Origin: JAAYUD01 sp041907665
GTDB taxonomy: Bacteria; Bacteroidota; Bacteroidia; Bacteroidales; Bacteroidaceae
Direction: 5' to 3'
Length of the DNA: 64,000 bases
NCBI GenBank assembly: GCA_041907665.1
Contig: JAYRGW010000007.1
Span: forward strand, 1-64,000
This document shows positions 1 to 8,829 of the stretch, in pieces. The position numbers and the translations under genes were made by a program. A model generated the notes under the pieces. That model was not told where the DNA came from and did not search any database. It saw only the letters and a list, made by a program, of their open reading frames with translations. Numbering within the stretch: the stretch's first letter is position 1; every line of letters begins with the position of its first letter.

Positions 1-20
1 TTGTTCTTTTTTACTAAAAA

Positions 21-181
21 TGTCGCATGTGTCGCATAGAAATCCTATAAACTCAATATTTTTTTTATCGGCTTATGGCACGTTTATCATTATGATACTC
101 TATTTTAATGAAATATAATTACATAAACATATAAAATAAAAAAAATTAAGGAGATAGGATTTCTATGCGACACATGCGACA
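21..181. repeat. 28-bp perfect inverted repeat flanking 105 bp
   Basis: Positions 21-48 are the exact reverse complement of positions 154-181. Each arm carries the heptamer GTCGCAT twice (in opposite senses in the two arms). The 105 bp between the arms are very AT-rich and hold no reading frame and no TAnnTTTG promoter match that I can find on either strand. Possible readings are a miniature inverted-repeat element, a recombinase-invertible segment, or paired binding sites. The left side of the locus lies outside the window, so the context is incomplete. Confidence 0.8.
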
Positions 182-233
182 AGGATTTGTCGATTTTCGA
201 ATTCGTAGTATATTGTGACTGCGATTTTTGAGT

Positions 234-440
234 TGACCAGTTTTTTTCCCATTTTCCAGAAAAGTGAGACATGTGCTATAAAAGTGTGATGACAACAGTT
301 TTTCATATTGATACACAATAAAGGCTTGCAATGACAATTTGATATTCATGCAAGCCTTTATATTATAATTTGCTTTTTGCAAAAAGAGCCGTTTTGACCT
401 TTATTTCTGTTTTTTTGAAAAACGCCTAAAAAACTGGTCA
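234..440. repeat. 13-bp inverted repeat nearly concentric with an inner hairpin
   Basis: TGACCAGTTTTTT at 234-246 is the reverse complement of 428-440. The midpoint of this pair lies within three bases of the midpoint of the hairpin at 318-361, so the two structures are nested. The right arm includes the stop codon of the leftward frame at 438-791. Function unknown. Confidence 0.55.
318..361. terminator. Hairpin, possible terminator
   Basis: ATAAAGGCTTGCA (318-330) pairs with its exact reverse complement at 349-361, leaving an 18-nt loop. There is no clean T-run, so termination is plausible rather than certain. It lies downstream of the leftward frame ending at 438. Confidence 0.5.
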
Positions 441-791
441 GAAAGGTAATAGGTTGTCGTTTGTAAGGTTTATTCCTCTTTCGTTTCGAATATATTCATT
501 ATAAAGTTTTTGGGCTTCTTTAAAATTACCATCTACTTGATCCAGACATTCGCGCGCTTTGTAGATGTCTGCAATCTTGGCGCTGTCGCCTGCCAAGAGT
601 ATTTCTTTCGCCACGAATTTGTCGAAAAGAACATCCAGATATGTAGTGGTACTCTTATGCAGAACGCAATATTCGGCTTGCCTAGCTGTGAGCAAATAGC
701 AATAATAGTCTTTAGATTTACTCGTCTTAACAAAGGGAGATTGTTCCTCGGCGGTGAAGTAGTATTTCGATAATTCAGACGATATGTTGAA
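438..791 (-). pseudogene. Unrecognised reading frame lacking a conventional start; possible gene remnant
   Basis: On the minus strand a frame stays open from just after a TGA at 792-794 down to a stop at 438-440, about 117 codons. It contains no ATG or GTG; the only in-frame start-like codon in the upstream part is a TTG at 695, which would give 85 residues. An ATG at 798-796 lies in another frame and reaches TGA after seven codons, so a single-base frameshift near 790 would join it to this frame. The product is soluble, mixed-charge and helix-like (for example KARECLDQVDGNFKEAQKLY) with no signal peptide. I do not recognise a family. It is either a truncated or frameshifted gene, or a short gene with a TTG start. 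Confidence 0.4.
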
Positions 792-840
792 TCACCATTT
801 TTAGGTATCTGTGGTGTTTTAATATGCCTATTTTTGGTGA
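792..840. promoter_or_regulatory. Symmetric interrupted palindrome upstream of the TonB receptor gene
   Basis: Arms 792-808 and 824-840 mirror each other about position 816, with TCACCA/TGGTGA outer blocks and TAGGTAT/ATGCCTA inner blocks; 13 of 17 positions pair counting one G-T. It lies just upstream of the likely promoter of the receptor gene and could be an operator, or a terminator-like stem. Confidence 0.4.
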
Positions 841-863
841 TTGTAGGAACTTTGGCTTGTTTC

Positions 864-871
864 TATCTTTG
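864..871 (+). promoter_or_regulatory. TAnnTTTG -7 element for the TonB receptor gene
   Basis: TATCTTTG, an exact match to the Bacteroidetes -7 consensus, 28 bases upstream of the ATG at 899. No clear -33 element at ideal spacing. Confidence 0.6.
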
Positions 872-898
872 CACCACATTTAATTTAAAGAAAGATAA

Positions 899-3286
899 AT
901 GAAGAAAAAAATGAATTTAGTGAAACGGCTTTTCCCTTTATTATTTTTATTTGTATGTATGACTTATGGACATGCGCAAAATGGGAAACTTGTGGGTAAA
1001 GTGGTTTCATTGGCAGATGAAGCAAATGTTGAAGCTGCCGCTGTGAGTGTTAAAGGGACAACCGTAGGGGTATATACCGACGAAAATGGTATGTTTTCAT
1101 TATCTATAAAACCGGGTAATTACATATTAAGGTTCTCGTATTTTGGAGGTAAGTCTCTGGAACGCGAAGTGAAAGTTCTTGCCAGCAGGACCACAGATGT
1201 AGGTAGTGTGAAAATAGATGTTTCTGCACGCATGCTCGACGAGGTTGTAGTAAACGGTATGATACGGAAGTTTGCCGAGAAGAAGTCGAATTATGTGGCA
1301 CGCATGCCACTCAAAAACCTGGAGAACCCGCAGGTATATACGGTAATTCCGAAAGAATTGCTAAGCGAGCAACTTGCCGTTGATTTTCGTAATGTATTGA
1401 CTTCTTCTCCTGGTGTGTCGGCTGCTACTCTTGGTGTAGGATCGGGCGGTACCGGTCTAGGTATGCGCTTGCGAGGTTTTGCAGGAGCTAATGGTGCTGG
1501 ATCCATCCGTAATGGTATGGCAACGAATTTTGTTTCGCTTTCTGATCCAGCCAATCTGGAAAGTGTGGAAGTGATTAAAGGCCCTTCGGCAACACTATTT
1601 GGTTCGACTCTTATTTCTTATGGTGGTTTGATAAATCGTGTGACAAAAAGGGCTTTTGAAGGTGTTGGTGGAGAGGTAAGTCTGACTGGTGGTGCTTGGG
1701 GACTAGGACGTATCTCGGCCGATTATAATACTCCACTGGATTCCAATGGGAAAGCGTTGTTCAGAATAAATACAGCTCTTCATAAAGAAAATAGTTTTCA
1801 GGATTATGGCATCAACAAGACTTTTATGGTTAGTCCTACTTTGACTTTGAAACCCAGTGATAGGCTTACGTTGACTATCGAAGCCGAATACTTTAAGTCA
1901 AATCGTACGACTTCTTATATCAATTTACCGAGTAACTTGAAGTCTCTTGGAGTGAACAGCGTAGAAGACTTGAATTTTGATTGGAATAAATCTTTTGCAT
2001 CCAATGATGTGACCAGTAAGGCCGAGGTATTGAACCTTTACGGAGAAGTCGTTTATAAAATATCGGATAAATGGACTTCAAATACTTTGTTTTCTCATTC
2101 ACGCTCGGATAATGATGCCAACTATTTATTTCTCGATGTGGTCTCTAAAGATAGTTTGAGTAGAAGATTCATGCACATTCCTAGTATTTTCACTACCCAA
2201 CAAGTTCAGCAGAATTTTAATGGTGATTTCATGATTGGGCCATTGCGTAATCGGGTGCTTTTAGGGTTGGACTATACTAAACTGACTACCGTCGATACGC
2301 GTCTTACCATCAATAGCTATGATAAAAAAATAAATAGTGCGACTGGAAATATAGCTATTCAAGGTACTACGTTTCCTGTTTATATTGATAAATACAATAG
2401 CTTGATGGCCAATCCGAACAGAGCTGTGGCAACCCGTCGTTTTACGCGTACGTATAGTGCCTACGTCTCGGATGTTATAAATATTACAAATCGATTGGAT
2501 GTGATGGCCTCTCTTCGTTTTGACCGTTTCGATGATGTACAGAATAACTATATGCAGTCTGCATGGTCTCCGAAATTAGGCGTCGTTTATCAGGTTATAA
2601 AGAATCAGGTGTCTTTATTCGGCAATTATATGAATGGTTTTACCAATAAAGGGCCTGCTACTGCCAACGCTGACGGTGTCGTAAAATCGTTCAAACCCGA
2701 ACATGCTTTTCAATACGAAGGTGGTGTGAAGCTCGAACTGTTGGGTGGAAAGCTGAATAGTACGATCAGTGTATATCACATTAAAGTAGATGACCGTGTT
2801 CGCTCTGTAACGGCTCCGGCAGGTTCGGCTGTGGCGTCGTATTCGGTGCAGGACGGCTCTCAAAAGAGCAAGGGATTTGAAATAGATGTCATTGCAAATC
2901 CTTTTACAGGTATGCACATTATACTGGGATACGGCTATAATGACAATAAATTTTATAAGGGTAGTGCCGATGGGTTGAGAGATGTGGCTACTCCGAGGCA
3001 TTTGGCTAATTTCTGGATCGGTCATAAGTTGACTTCCGGCAGTTTGAAAGGCTTTGGAATCGGATTGGGTGGTAACTTTGCAAGCAGTAGCTTTCTTGAT
3101 TCGTCCAACAACTTTAAAGTTGCAGGATATGGTAAACTTGATGCTACCGTATTTTACGAATACGACAAATTCAGGATAGGTGCCAAGGTCAATAACCTGA
3201 CTGACAAGCATTATATCTTGGGAGACTATTATGCAGAGCTGCAATCTCCAAGGCAATTTCTTGCTAATGTGACCTATCGCTTTTAA
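899..3286 (+). CDS. TonB-dependent outer-membrane receptor, probably for a siderophore or heme/iron
   Basis: A 795-residue outer-membrane transporter that would import an iron chelate using TonB energy. A Sec signal peptide (residues 1-26, ending GHAQ) is followed by a carboxypeptidase-regulatory-like beta domain (about 30-115), a plug domain (about 130-245, with GLGMRLRGF and VEVIKGPSATLFG) and a long beta-barrel ending in the aromatic YRF typical of barrel proteins. The next gene, starting two bases downstream on the same strand, is a PepSY membrane protein of the type that accompanies siderophore receptors. No SusD partner follows, which argues against a polysaccharide-uptake role. The exact substrate cannot be read from the sequence. 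Confidence 0.93.
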   Translation: MKKKMNLVKRLFPLLFLFVCMTYGHAQNGKLVGKVVSLADEANVEAAAVSVKGTTVGVYTDENGMFSLSIKPGNYILRFSYFGGKSLEREVKVLASRTTDVGSVKIDVSARMLDEVVVNGMIRKFAEKKSNYVARMPLKNLENPQVYTVIPKELLSEQLAVDFRNVLTSSPGVSAATLGVGSGGTGLGMRLRGFAGANGAGSIRNGMATNFVSLSDPANLESVEVIKGPSATLFGSTLISYGGLINRVTKRAFEGVGGEVSLTGGAWGLGRISADYNTPLDSNGKALFRINTALHKENSFQDYGINKTFMVSPTLTLKPSDRLTLTIEAEYFKSNRTTSYINLPSNLKSLGVNSVEDLNFDWNKSFASNDVTSKAEVLNLYGEVVYKISDKWTSNTLFSHSRSDNDANYLFLDVVSKDSLSRRFMHIPSIFTTQQVQQNFNGDFMIGPLRNRVLLGLDYTKLTTVDTRLTINSYDKKINSATGNIAIQGTTFPVYIDKYNSLMANPNRAVATRRFTRTYSAYVSDVINITNRLDVMASLRFDRFDDVQNNYMQSAWSPKLGVVYQVIKNQVSLFGNYMNGFTNKGPATANADGVVKSFKPEHAFQYEGGVKLELLGGKLNSTISVYHIKVDDRVRSVTAPAGSAVASYSVQDGSQKSKGFEIDVIANPFTGMHIILGYGYNDNKFYKGSADGLRDVATPRHLANFWIGHKLTSGSLKGFGIGLGGNFASSSFLDSSNNFKVAGYGKLDATVFYEYDKFRIGAKVNNLTDKHYILGDYYAELQSPRQFLANVTYRF

Positions 3287-3287
3287 A

Positions 3288-4472
3288 GTGAATAACAATC
3301 ATATTGATAAAATTATGATGACTTCCAACTTAAAGAAAAAAAGCAGATCAAGGTTGTTGATGAAATGGTTGCATCTTTGGCCGGGTATTATTTCAGCGCT
3401 AATTCTGATTTTTGTTTGTATTACAGGTACGATTTTTGTTTATAGTGATGAAATAATAGATCATTGTGCGGGAGACGCCCGTTATGTGAAAGAGGTATTG
3501 CCCAACCGTATGCCAGTCGAAAAGCTGATGGATATATTGAAAACAAATTATCCAGATCGTAAATCTCCGGCTTATATGGTTGTTTATCGTGATGCTCGTC
3601 GTAGTGTGCGATTCAATACCTATAATGAGAAAACCGGTTTGCGTATGGTGTATATGAATCCGTATACCGGAAAAATATTAAAAGATGACGGTACGGTCTA
3701 TTTCTTCTATATAATAGCCCATCTCCATCATTCGCTCTTGTTGGGTAAAGTGGGACAATGGATTATAGATATATCTACGCTGATATTTCTCATAGAACTG
3801 GTAACAGGTACTTATTTGTGGTGGCCCAAGCGATGGAACAAGTCGGCACGCAAAGGAGCATTTACAGTGAAATGGAATGCACCTTTCAAACGGGTAAATT
3901 ATGACTTTCATAAAGTATTCGGAGTATATGCTTTATTGTTTATATCGATTTTAGTTGTCACCGGTTTGCTTATAGCTTTCGAACCTTTGGGAAATGCTAC
4001 GATGCGTTTATTCGGTGGAGTTGATCCCCATCACTGGAAATCGGAAAGAGTCTTTTCGGATAAGGATAAAGCTCATTCCGTATTTCGCATTAATGATGCT
4101 GTAGACGCAGCATTCCGTATGTATCCCGGCAAGCAAGAAGCACAAGTTGCGACCTACCGATTAGAGGGCGCTTATTATAATGTAAGGGTATCTAATCGTA
4201 TCGGATTAAAAAGTGCCGAAAGTCCAAAAGATCTATTTTTTGATCGTGTTACAGGCAAAATAGCGACTGATGTGCCACCTTCCGTCATCAAAGGCAATGA
4301 AGTGGACAATGCTATATGGGTGCTTCATACGGGCAATTGGTTGGGTCCTGTAGGTAAGTTGTTTACGTTTTTGGCGGGATTGATCGGTGCCACCTTACCG
4401 GTCTCTGGATTTTTGATTTGGTGGAATAAACGTCGCAGGCAATCTAAAACCATAATAAACAAAAAGGCATAA
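3288..4472 (+). CDS. PepSY-associated transmembrane protein (iron-uptake reductase-like)
   Basis: A 394-residue inner-membrane protein of the PepSY_TM family. A first hydrophobic segment near residues 25-50 (KWLHLWPGIISAL) is followed by a periplasmic PepSY-like domain, further membrane spans around 160-180 and 210-235, a second PepSY-like stretch, and a last span near 360-380. Family members are commonly encoded next to siderophore receptors and are proposed to take part in periplasmic or membrane reduction of imported ferric complexes; here the gene begins two bases after the TonB receptor stop, so co-transcription is very likely. The GTG at 3288 gives the longest product, but the ATG at 3315 (MMTSNLKKK) is an equally good start. 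Confidence 0.88.
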   Translation: MNNNHIDKIMMTSNLKKKSRSRLLMKWLHLWPGIISALILIFVCITGTIFVYSDEIIDHCAGDARYVKEVLPNRMPVEKLMDILKTNYPDRKSPAYMVVYRDARRSVRFNTYNEKTGLRMVYMNPYTGKILKDDGTVYFFYIIAHLHHSLLLGKVGQWIIDISTLIFLIELVTGTYLWWPKRWNKSARKGAFTVKWNAPFKRVNYDFHKVFGVYALLFISILVVTGLLIAFEPLGNATMRLFGGVDPHHWKSERVFSDKDKAHSVFRINDAVDAAFRMYPGKQEAQVATYRLEGAYYNVRVSNRIGLKSAESPKDLFFDRVTGKIATDVPPSVIKGNEVDNAIWVLHTGNWLGPVGKLFTFLAGLIGATLPVSGFLIWWNKRRRQSKTIINKKA

Positions 4473-4478
4473 TATGTT

Positions 4479-4517
4479 AGAGGGCCGCAAAACAGTGTAA
4501 CAGTTTTGCGGCCCTCT
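4479..4517. terminator. Strong bidirectional terminator hairpin
   Basis: A 15-bp GC-rich stem (4479-4493 with 4503-4517, AGAGGGCCGC type) with a 9-nt loop, followed by a T-rich tail. It separates the rightward iron-uptake pair from the leftward cydAB operon. Confidence 0.9.
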
Positions 4518-4580
4518 ATTTTTTAGTACATTTCCTTTTTTCTATATAAATAGTTTATTCAGTCTAAGGGTGTATTTTCA

Positions 4581-5717
4581 TTAATACATATCTTCATTTT
4601 TGCTCTCTTCTTCTCCTATTTTGTGCTTACTGAGTTTGCGCCATACGTAGAAAATATAGATAAGTACGAACGGAACAAGAAACGATACCCACATCATGAC
4701 GTTGAGTGTGAAGAAGCTTGAACAGCTATTTTGAATAGTGAGTGAGCTTTGCAAATTGGTGCACGATGGATAGTAAGCTGTGTTATTGTAGCCTGCTATC
4801 AAGAAAAGTGCCCATACGGTGAATACGGTACCGGCTCCGGTAAACCATATACCTTTGTCGAAAGTTGCACTGAAATAAGTGCGGATAATGCCGTAGAGCA
4901 CTCCTACTACTCCTACAAGGAATAGTATAAAGACGAGAGGCATGGCAAGGAGGTTGGCAAAATATTTGTATGGCTCCATGTATATAGTACCGTCTGTGCG
5001 AACAGCATAGCCGTCGACAAAGAGAGTACGGATAACAAAAGTAAGGAAGAATACCAAGAAAAGTATAGTGTTTATGAGCAGTGCTTTGCGCGAACGAGTG
5101 GTTAGCTCTTGATCGTCTATACTATTAATGAAATAAAGTGCGCCTAAAATACGTGCCAAAAAGAATACGGCAACACCCAAAATGACATTCCATGGATTGA
5201 GTAATGCATCGAGTCCGTGTCCACAATTGCCCCATTGACTGATGACAGGCATCATCGTATCGGAGATATTGTTTTTGTTGATATAGAAATCGCTACCAGT
5301 AAAGAATGTGGCAACAGCTCCTCCAAGCAAAAGTGGGGCAATGGTACCATTGATGACCAGAAAGCTTTCGTATGTGCGTTTGCCCAACAGATTGCCCAGC
5401 TTGTCGTGAAATTCGTAGCTCACAGCTTGCAAAACGAATGTAAAAAGTATGATCATCCACAGCCAATAGGCACCTCCAAAGCTGGTGCTATAGAATAAAG
5501 GAAAAGATGCAAAAAAAGCGCCTCCGAAAGTGACCAGTGTCGTAAAAGTAAACTCCCATTTGCGTCCGGTAGAATTGATCATGAGTGTACGGCTCTTGTC
5601 TGTTTTTCCAATACAGAACAGCATGGAGTTGCCTCCTTGTACGAAGAGCAGGAAAACGAGCAGGGCGCCCAATAGTGACACCACGGCCCACCAATAATAT
5701 TGTAGAAAGGTATACAT
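4581..5717 (-). CDS. cydB: Cytochrome bd ubiquinol/menaquinol oxidase subunit II
   Basis: Subunit II (378 residues) of the quinol oxidase that reduces oxygen to water with high affinity in the inner membrane. It is almost entirely hydrophobic, with about eight membrane spans, and its length matches the E. coli-type CydB. It starts 25 bases after the stop of cydA and the two form an operon. In Bacteroides-type anaerobes this oxidase supports growth in nanomolar oxygen. The C-terminus is charged (GEEESKNEDMY). No small CydX-like gene follows before the terminator at 4479-4517. Confidence 0.96.
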   Translation of the reverse strand: MYTFLQYYWWAVVSLLGALLVFLLFVQGGNSMLFCIGKTDKSRTLMINSTGRKWEFTFTTLVTFGGAFFASFPLFYSTSFGGAYWLWMIILFTFVLQAVSYEFHDKLGNLLGKRTYESFLVINGTIAPLLLGGAVATFFTGSDFYINKNNISDTMMPVISQWGNCGHGLDALLNPWNVILGVAVFFLARILGALYFINSIDDQELTTRSRKALLINTILFLVFFLTFVIRTLFVDGYAVRTDGTIYMEPYKYFANLLAMPLVFILFLVGVVGVLYGIIRTYFSATFDKGIWFTGAGTVFTVWALFLIAGYNNTAYYPSCTNLQSSLTIQNSCSSFFTLNVMMWVSFLVPFVLIYIFYVWRKLSKHKIGEEESKNEDMY

Positions 5718-5742
5718 AGTCTATTTGTTTTAAATGAGTCTT

Positions 5743-7302
5743 TTATACTTCCGGTTCTATTTGCGGTCCTTTCTTGATCGCTTTTGCAATGATACCAATA
5801 CCTGCGATGAGAAGTACGGTGAAGATAGTGACAAAAATGAAGAATGATGTTTGTACTGCACCTACATCTACTTTAGAAATAGCAGCATTGCAGGGTAGCA
5901 TATCTTGGATACACCAAGGCTGGCGTCCTACTTCGGCTACCATCCATCCAGCCATACCTGCTATATAAGCCAATGGTATGGACCATAAAGCAACAAACTG
6001 TAGCCAACGTTTCTGAGCGAAATCGTATTGGAAAGCTACGATAGTAGTAATAATGAAGAAAAGAATGAAGTAACACCCTAAAATAATCATAAGGTGAAAA
6101 GAGTAGAATGTTAGAGGTACGTTTGGCACGGCCTGTTCGGGTGATTTAAGATATCCATATCCCATATTGGCTACATTGGCTTGGAATACGTGTTTGGCCA
6201 AAGAGGCGTCACTCGGAAGTTGCGCTTTGCGGGCGGCACGATAAGCACCTAATGCAGACATCGCTGTCTTGCCCGAAGCCATCTTGTCGGCAACGGACAT
6301 TGCGATATTGCCGTCAGATTGTTTGTATCCACCTGCCAGAATATCATTCACTCCAGGTACGAAGCTTGTGACATTGCGATTGGCAAGCAGTGACAATAAA
6401 GAAGGTATTTCGATTTTGCAAACAAACGGATCTTGTTTGGAACCTATCAACTTATCGGAAGATTTGAGAATGCCCACGCCGATGAGCCCACAGTTTTGAC
6501 GACCGTTGTAGAGTCCTTCCATTGCAGCTAGTTTCATGGGTTGGGTATGGGCTACTTGATAAGCTGATCCGTCGCCCGACCATAGGGAGCACAAAGAAGC
6601 AATAAGTCCTATGATGGAAGCTATTTTTAGAGAACGGATAGCAAATTCTTTCTCTTTTTTCCGAATGAGGTACCAGCAGCTGATGCCCACAACAAAGACA
6701 GCAGCAACGATCCATCCGGAAAGAACGGTATGTAGAAACTTGTTGACTGCGACAGGAGATAGAGCGATAGCGGCAAAGTTGGTCATTTCGTTGCGCATTG
6801 TATCGGGGTTGAAATGCATTCCTGTAGGATATTGCATCCATGCATTTGCTACCAATATCCACCAAGCCGATAGAGAAGCACCAAGCCATGTGAGCCAAGA
6901 CGCTGCTAGATGAAAGCCTTTACTGACTTTATTCCATCCGAAGAACATGACACCTATAAAAGTAGTTTCAAGAAAGAAAGCGACGATTCCTTCGATAGCC
7001 AATGGTGCACCGAATATATCACCTACCAGCCAGGAATAGTTGCTCCAATTGGTTCCGAATTCGAATTCAAGGATTAATCCTGTAGCAATACCGATGCAGA
7101 AATTGATACCAAAAAGTTTCATCCAGAATTTAGTGGTTTTTTTCCATTTCTCGAGCCCGGTACGGTAGTAAATCGTTTCCATAATGGCAATTATCACTGT
7201 AATGCCTAAGGTTAACGGTACGAATATCCAATGATACATTGCTGTCATCGCAAATTGTAATCGCGACCAGTTAATTAACGAAGGATCAAGACTTTCAAAC
7301 AT
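5743..7302 (-). CDS. cydA: Cytochrome bd oxidase subunit I
   Basis: The heme-bearing subunit (519 residues) of cytochrome bd oxidase. Recognisable features are the N-terminal RLQFAMTAMYHWIFVPLTLG segment with the conserved histidine (residue 24) that ligates heme, multiple membrane spans, and the GRQPW motif on the quinol-binding side (EVGRQPWCIQDMLP). First gene of the cydA-cydB operon, transcribed leftward, divergent from map. Confidence 0.97.
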   Translation of the reverse strand: MFESLDPSLINWSRLQFAMTAMYHWIFVPLTLGITVIIAIMETIYYRTGLEKWKKTTKFWMKLFGINFCIGIATGLILEFEFGTNWSNYSWLVGDIFGAPLAIEGIVAFFLETTFIGVMFFGWNKVSKGFHLAASWLTWLGASLSAWWILVANAWMQYPTGMHFNPDTMRNEMTNFAAIALSPVAVNKFLHTVLSGWIVAAVFVVGISCWYLIRKKEKEFAIRSLKIASIIGLIASLCSLWSGDGSAYQVAHTQPMKLAAMEGLYNGRQNCGLIGVGILKSSDKLIGSKQDPFVCKIEIPSLLSLLANRNVTSFVPGVNDILAGGYKQSDGNIAMSVADKMASGKTAMSALGAYRAARKAQLPSDASLAKHVFQANVANMGYGYLKSPEQAVPNVPLTFYSFHLMIILGCYFILFFIITTIVAFQYDFAQKRWLQFVALWSIPLAYIAGMAGWMVAEVGRQPWCIQDMLPCNAAISKVDVGAVQTSFFIFVTIFTVLLIAGIGIIAKAIKKGPQIEPEV

Positions 7303-7408
7303 ATATTTATCTATTTAGTGGTTTATATTCACAGTATAAGCACCATTCTTATAGCTCGCAAAATAAGTAATTTTTGTGAATAAAGAAAAGAAATCCGATA
7401 GAAATATG

Positions 7409-7416
7409 TAATTTTG
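7409..7416 (+). promoter_or_regulatory. TAnnTTTG -7 element for map
   Basis: TAATTTTG about 45 bases upstream of the ATG at 7461, in the divergent interval between cydA and map. Confidence 0.5.
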
Positions 7417-7460
7417 TTGAAACTTCAAAAAAAGGAAGAAAGATAATAGAGATCGCATCA

Positions 7461-8315
7461 ATGAAAAAATTTATGAAAGGGAACCGGTATACCCCATCCA
7501 ATTATCCGGAAGAAGTAGAAAAGAGAGCACAAGAATTCAAACGTAACGGCTATAGGATGCCGAGCAAAAAGATATTGCGAACTCCGGAACAGTTGAAAGG
7601 AATAAGAGAAGCTTGTAACATTAATACAGGCGTGTTAGACTATGTAGCGACACATATTCACGAAGGTATGACGACCCAGGAAATAGATCTGCTGGTGTAC
7701 GAATATACTTCGAACCACGATGCCATACCGGCAACGCTTAACTTTGACGGATTTCCAAAAAGCGTATGCACGAGTATTAACGAAGTAGTGTGTCATGGTA
7801 TACCAAGCAAAGACGATATATTGCAGAACGGCGACATCGTGAATGTAGATGTATCGACTATATACAAAGGTTTCTATGGCGACGCCTCTAGAATGTTTAT
7901 GATAGGTGATGTGTCGCCCGAGATGCAGAAGCTGGTGCAAGTGACCAAAGAATGTATGGAGATAGGTATAAAGATGGCTCAGCCCTGGGCACAACTTGGA
8001 GATGTAGGAGCCGCCATACAAGAACATGCCGAGAAAAACGGTTACAGCGTGGTGAGAGACTTGTGCGGACATGGCTGCGGAGTAGATTTTCACGAAGATC
8101 CTGATGTGGAGCACTTTGGCAAAAAAGGTACTGGAATGGTACTTGTGCCGGGTATGACTTTCACGATAGAACCAATGATCAATATGGGAGCTTACGATGT
8201 ATTCATAGACGAAGACGACGATTGGACGGTGTGCACCGAAGACGGTCTGCCTTCTGCCCAATGGGAAAACTTGATATTGATAACCGATACAGGCAATGAA
8301 ATACTGTCGTACTAA
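7461..8315 (+). CDS. map: Type I methionine aminopeptidase
   Basis: Removes the initiator methionine from nascent proteins (284 residues). The pita-bread fold ligands are visible: two aspartates (NVDVSTI and YGDASRMF), a histidine in GHGCG, and glutamates in FTIEPM and AQWENLI. An N-terminal extension of about 45 basic residues precedes the catalytic domain. The GNAT gene follows 16 bases downstream and the AddB-like gene overlaps that, so these three may be co-transcribed. Confidence 0.95.
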   Translation: MKKFMKGNRYTPSNYPEEVEKRAQEFKRNGYRMPSKKILRTPEQLKGIREACNINTGVLDYVATHIHEGMTTQEIDLLVYEYTSNHDAIPATLNFDGFPKSVCTSINEVVCHGIPSKDDILQNGDIVNVDVSTIYKGFYGDASRMFMIGDVSPEMQKLVQVTKECMEIGIKMAQPWAQLGDVGAAIQEHAEKNGYSVVRDLCGHGCGVDFHEDPDVEHFGKKGTGMVLVPGMTFTIEPMINMGAYDVFIDEDDDWTVCTEDGLPSAQWENLILITDTGNEILSY

Positions 8316-8331
8316 ATAGAGGATCTTGTAA

Positions 8332-8829
8332 ATGTTCACGTTGAGAAAAGCAGATACCTGTGATTGCCGGTTGATCCACTCTTTGGCGGAGCAGGTGTTT
8401 CCCAAAACCTATGCCGAGATATTGAGCAAGGAACAGATCGACTATATGATGGATTGGATGTACAATCCTGTCAATATACGGAAGCAGATGGAAGAAGAAG
8501 GGCATGTGTACTTCATTGCTTACGAAGAATGTGAAGCTTGCGGATATATTTCGATACAGCAGGAAACCGAAGATTTGTTTAACCTTCAGAAGATATATGT
8601 TCTCCCCTATTTTCAACATGCACATTGCGGACGTTTCTTGTTCGAGGCCGCTAAGGTCTATATCAAAGAAGTACATCCTAACCCTTGCCGTATGGAGCTC
8701 CATGTGAACCGCCATAATAAGGCACTGGACTTCTACAAACGTATGGGAATGAAATTGGTGAGCCAAGGTGATTTTGCTATAGGAAAGGGCTATTTTATGA
8801 ACGATTATATCATGTCTATTGACGTATGA
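8332..8829 (+). CDS. GNAT family N-acetyltransferase
   Basis: A 165-residue acetyl-CoA-dependent N-acetyltransferase. The order of elements is typical: an N-terminal MFTLRKADTCD strand/helix, a central KIYVLPYFQHAHCGRFLFEA region matching the acetyl-CoA binding loop, and a late LHVNRHNKALDFYKRMGMK segment with the conserved Asn and Tyr. The acceptor is unknown. Its stop overlaps the start of the next gene by four bases (ATGA), implying translational coupling. Confidence 0.9.
   Translation: MFTLRKADTCDCRLIHSLAEQVFPKTYAEILSKEQIDYMMDWMYNPVNIRKQMEEEGHVYFIAYEECEACGYISIQQETEDLFNLQKIYVLPYFQHAHCGRFLFEAAKVYIKEVHPNPCRMELHVNRHNKALDFYKRMGMKLVSQGDFAIGKGYFMNDYIMSIDV

Noticed and set aside
22..36. Repeated GTCGCAT considered as a CRISPR repeat start
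   Set aside because: Only two units per arm with a one-base spacer; there are no regular spacers or cas genes.
2615..3298. 227-residue minus-strand open frame
   Set aside because: It is a shadow of the TonB receptor barrel region; the composition (many Ile, His, Arg, Ser) and lack of any domain show it is not real.
7635..8405. 256-residue minus-strand open frame opposite map
   Set aside because: Antisense shadow of map, rich in His and Tyr, with no recognisable motif.
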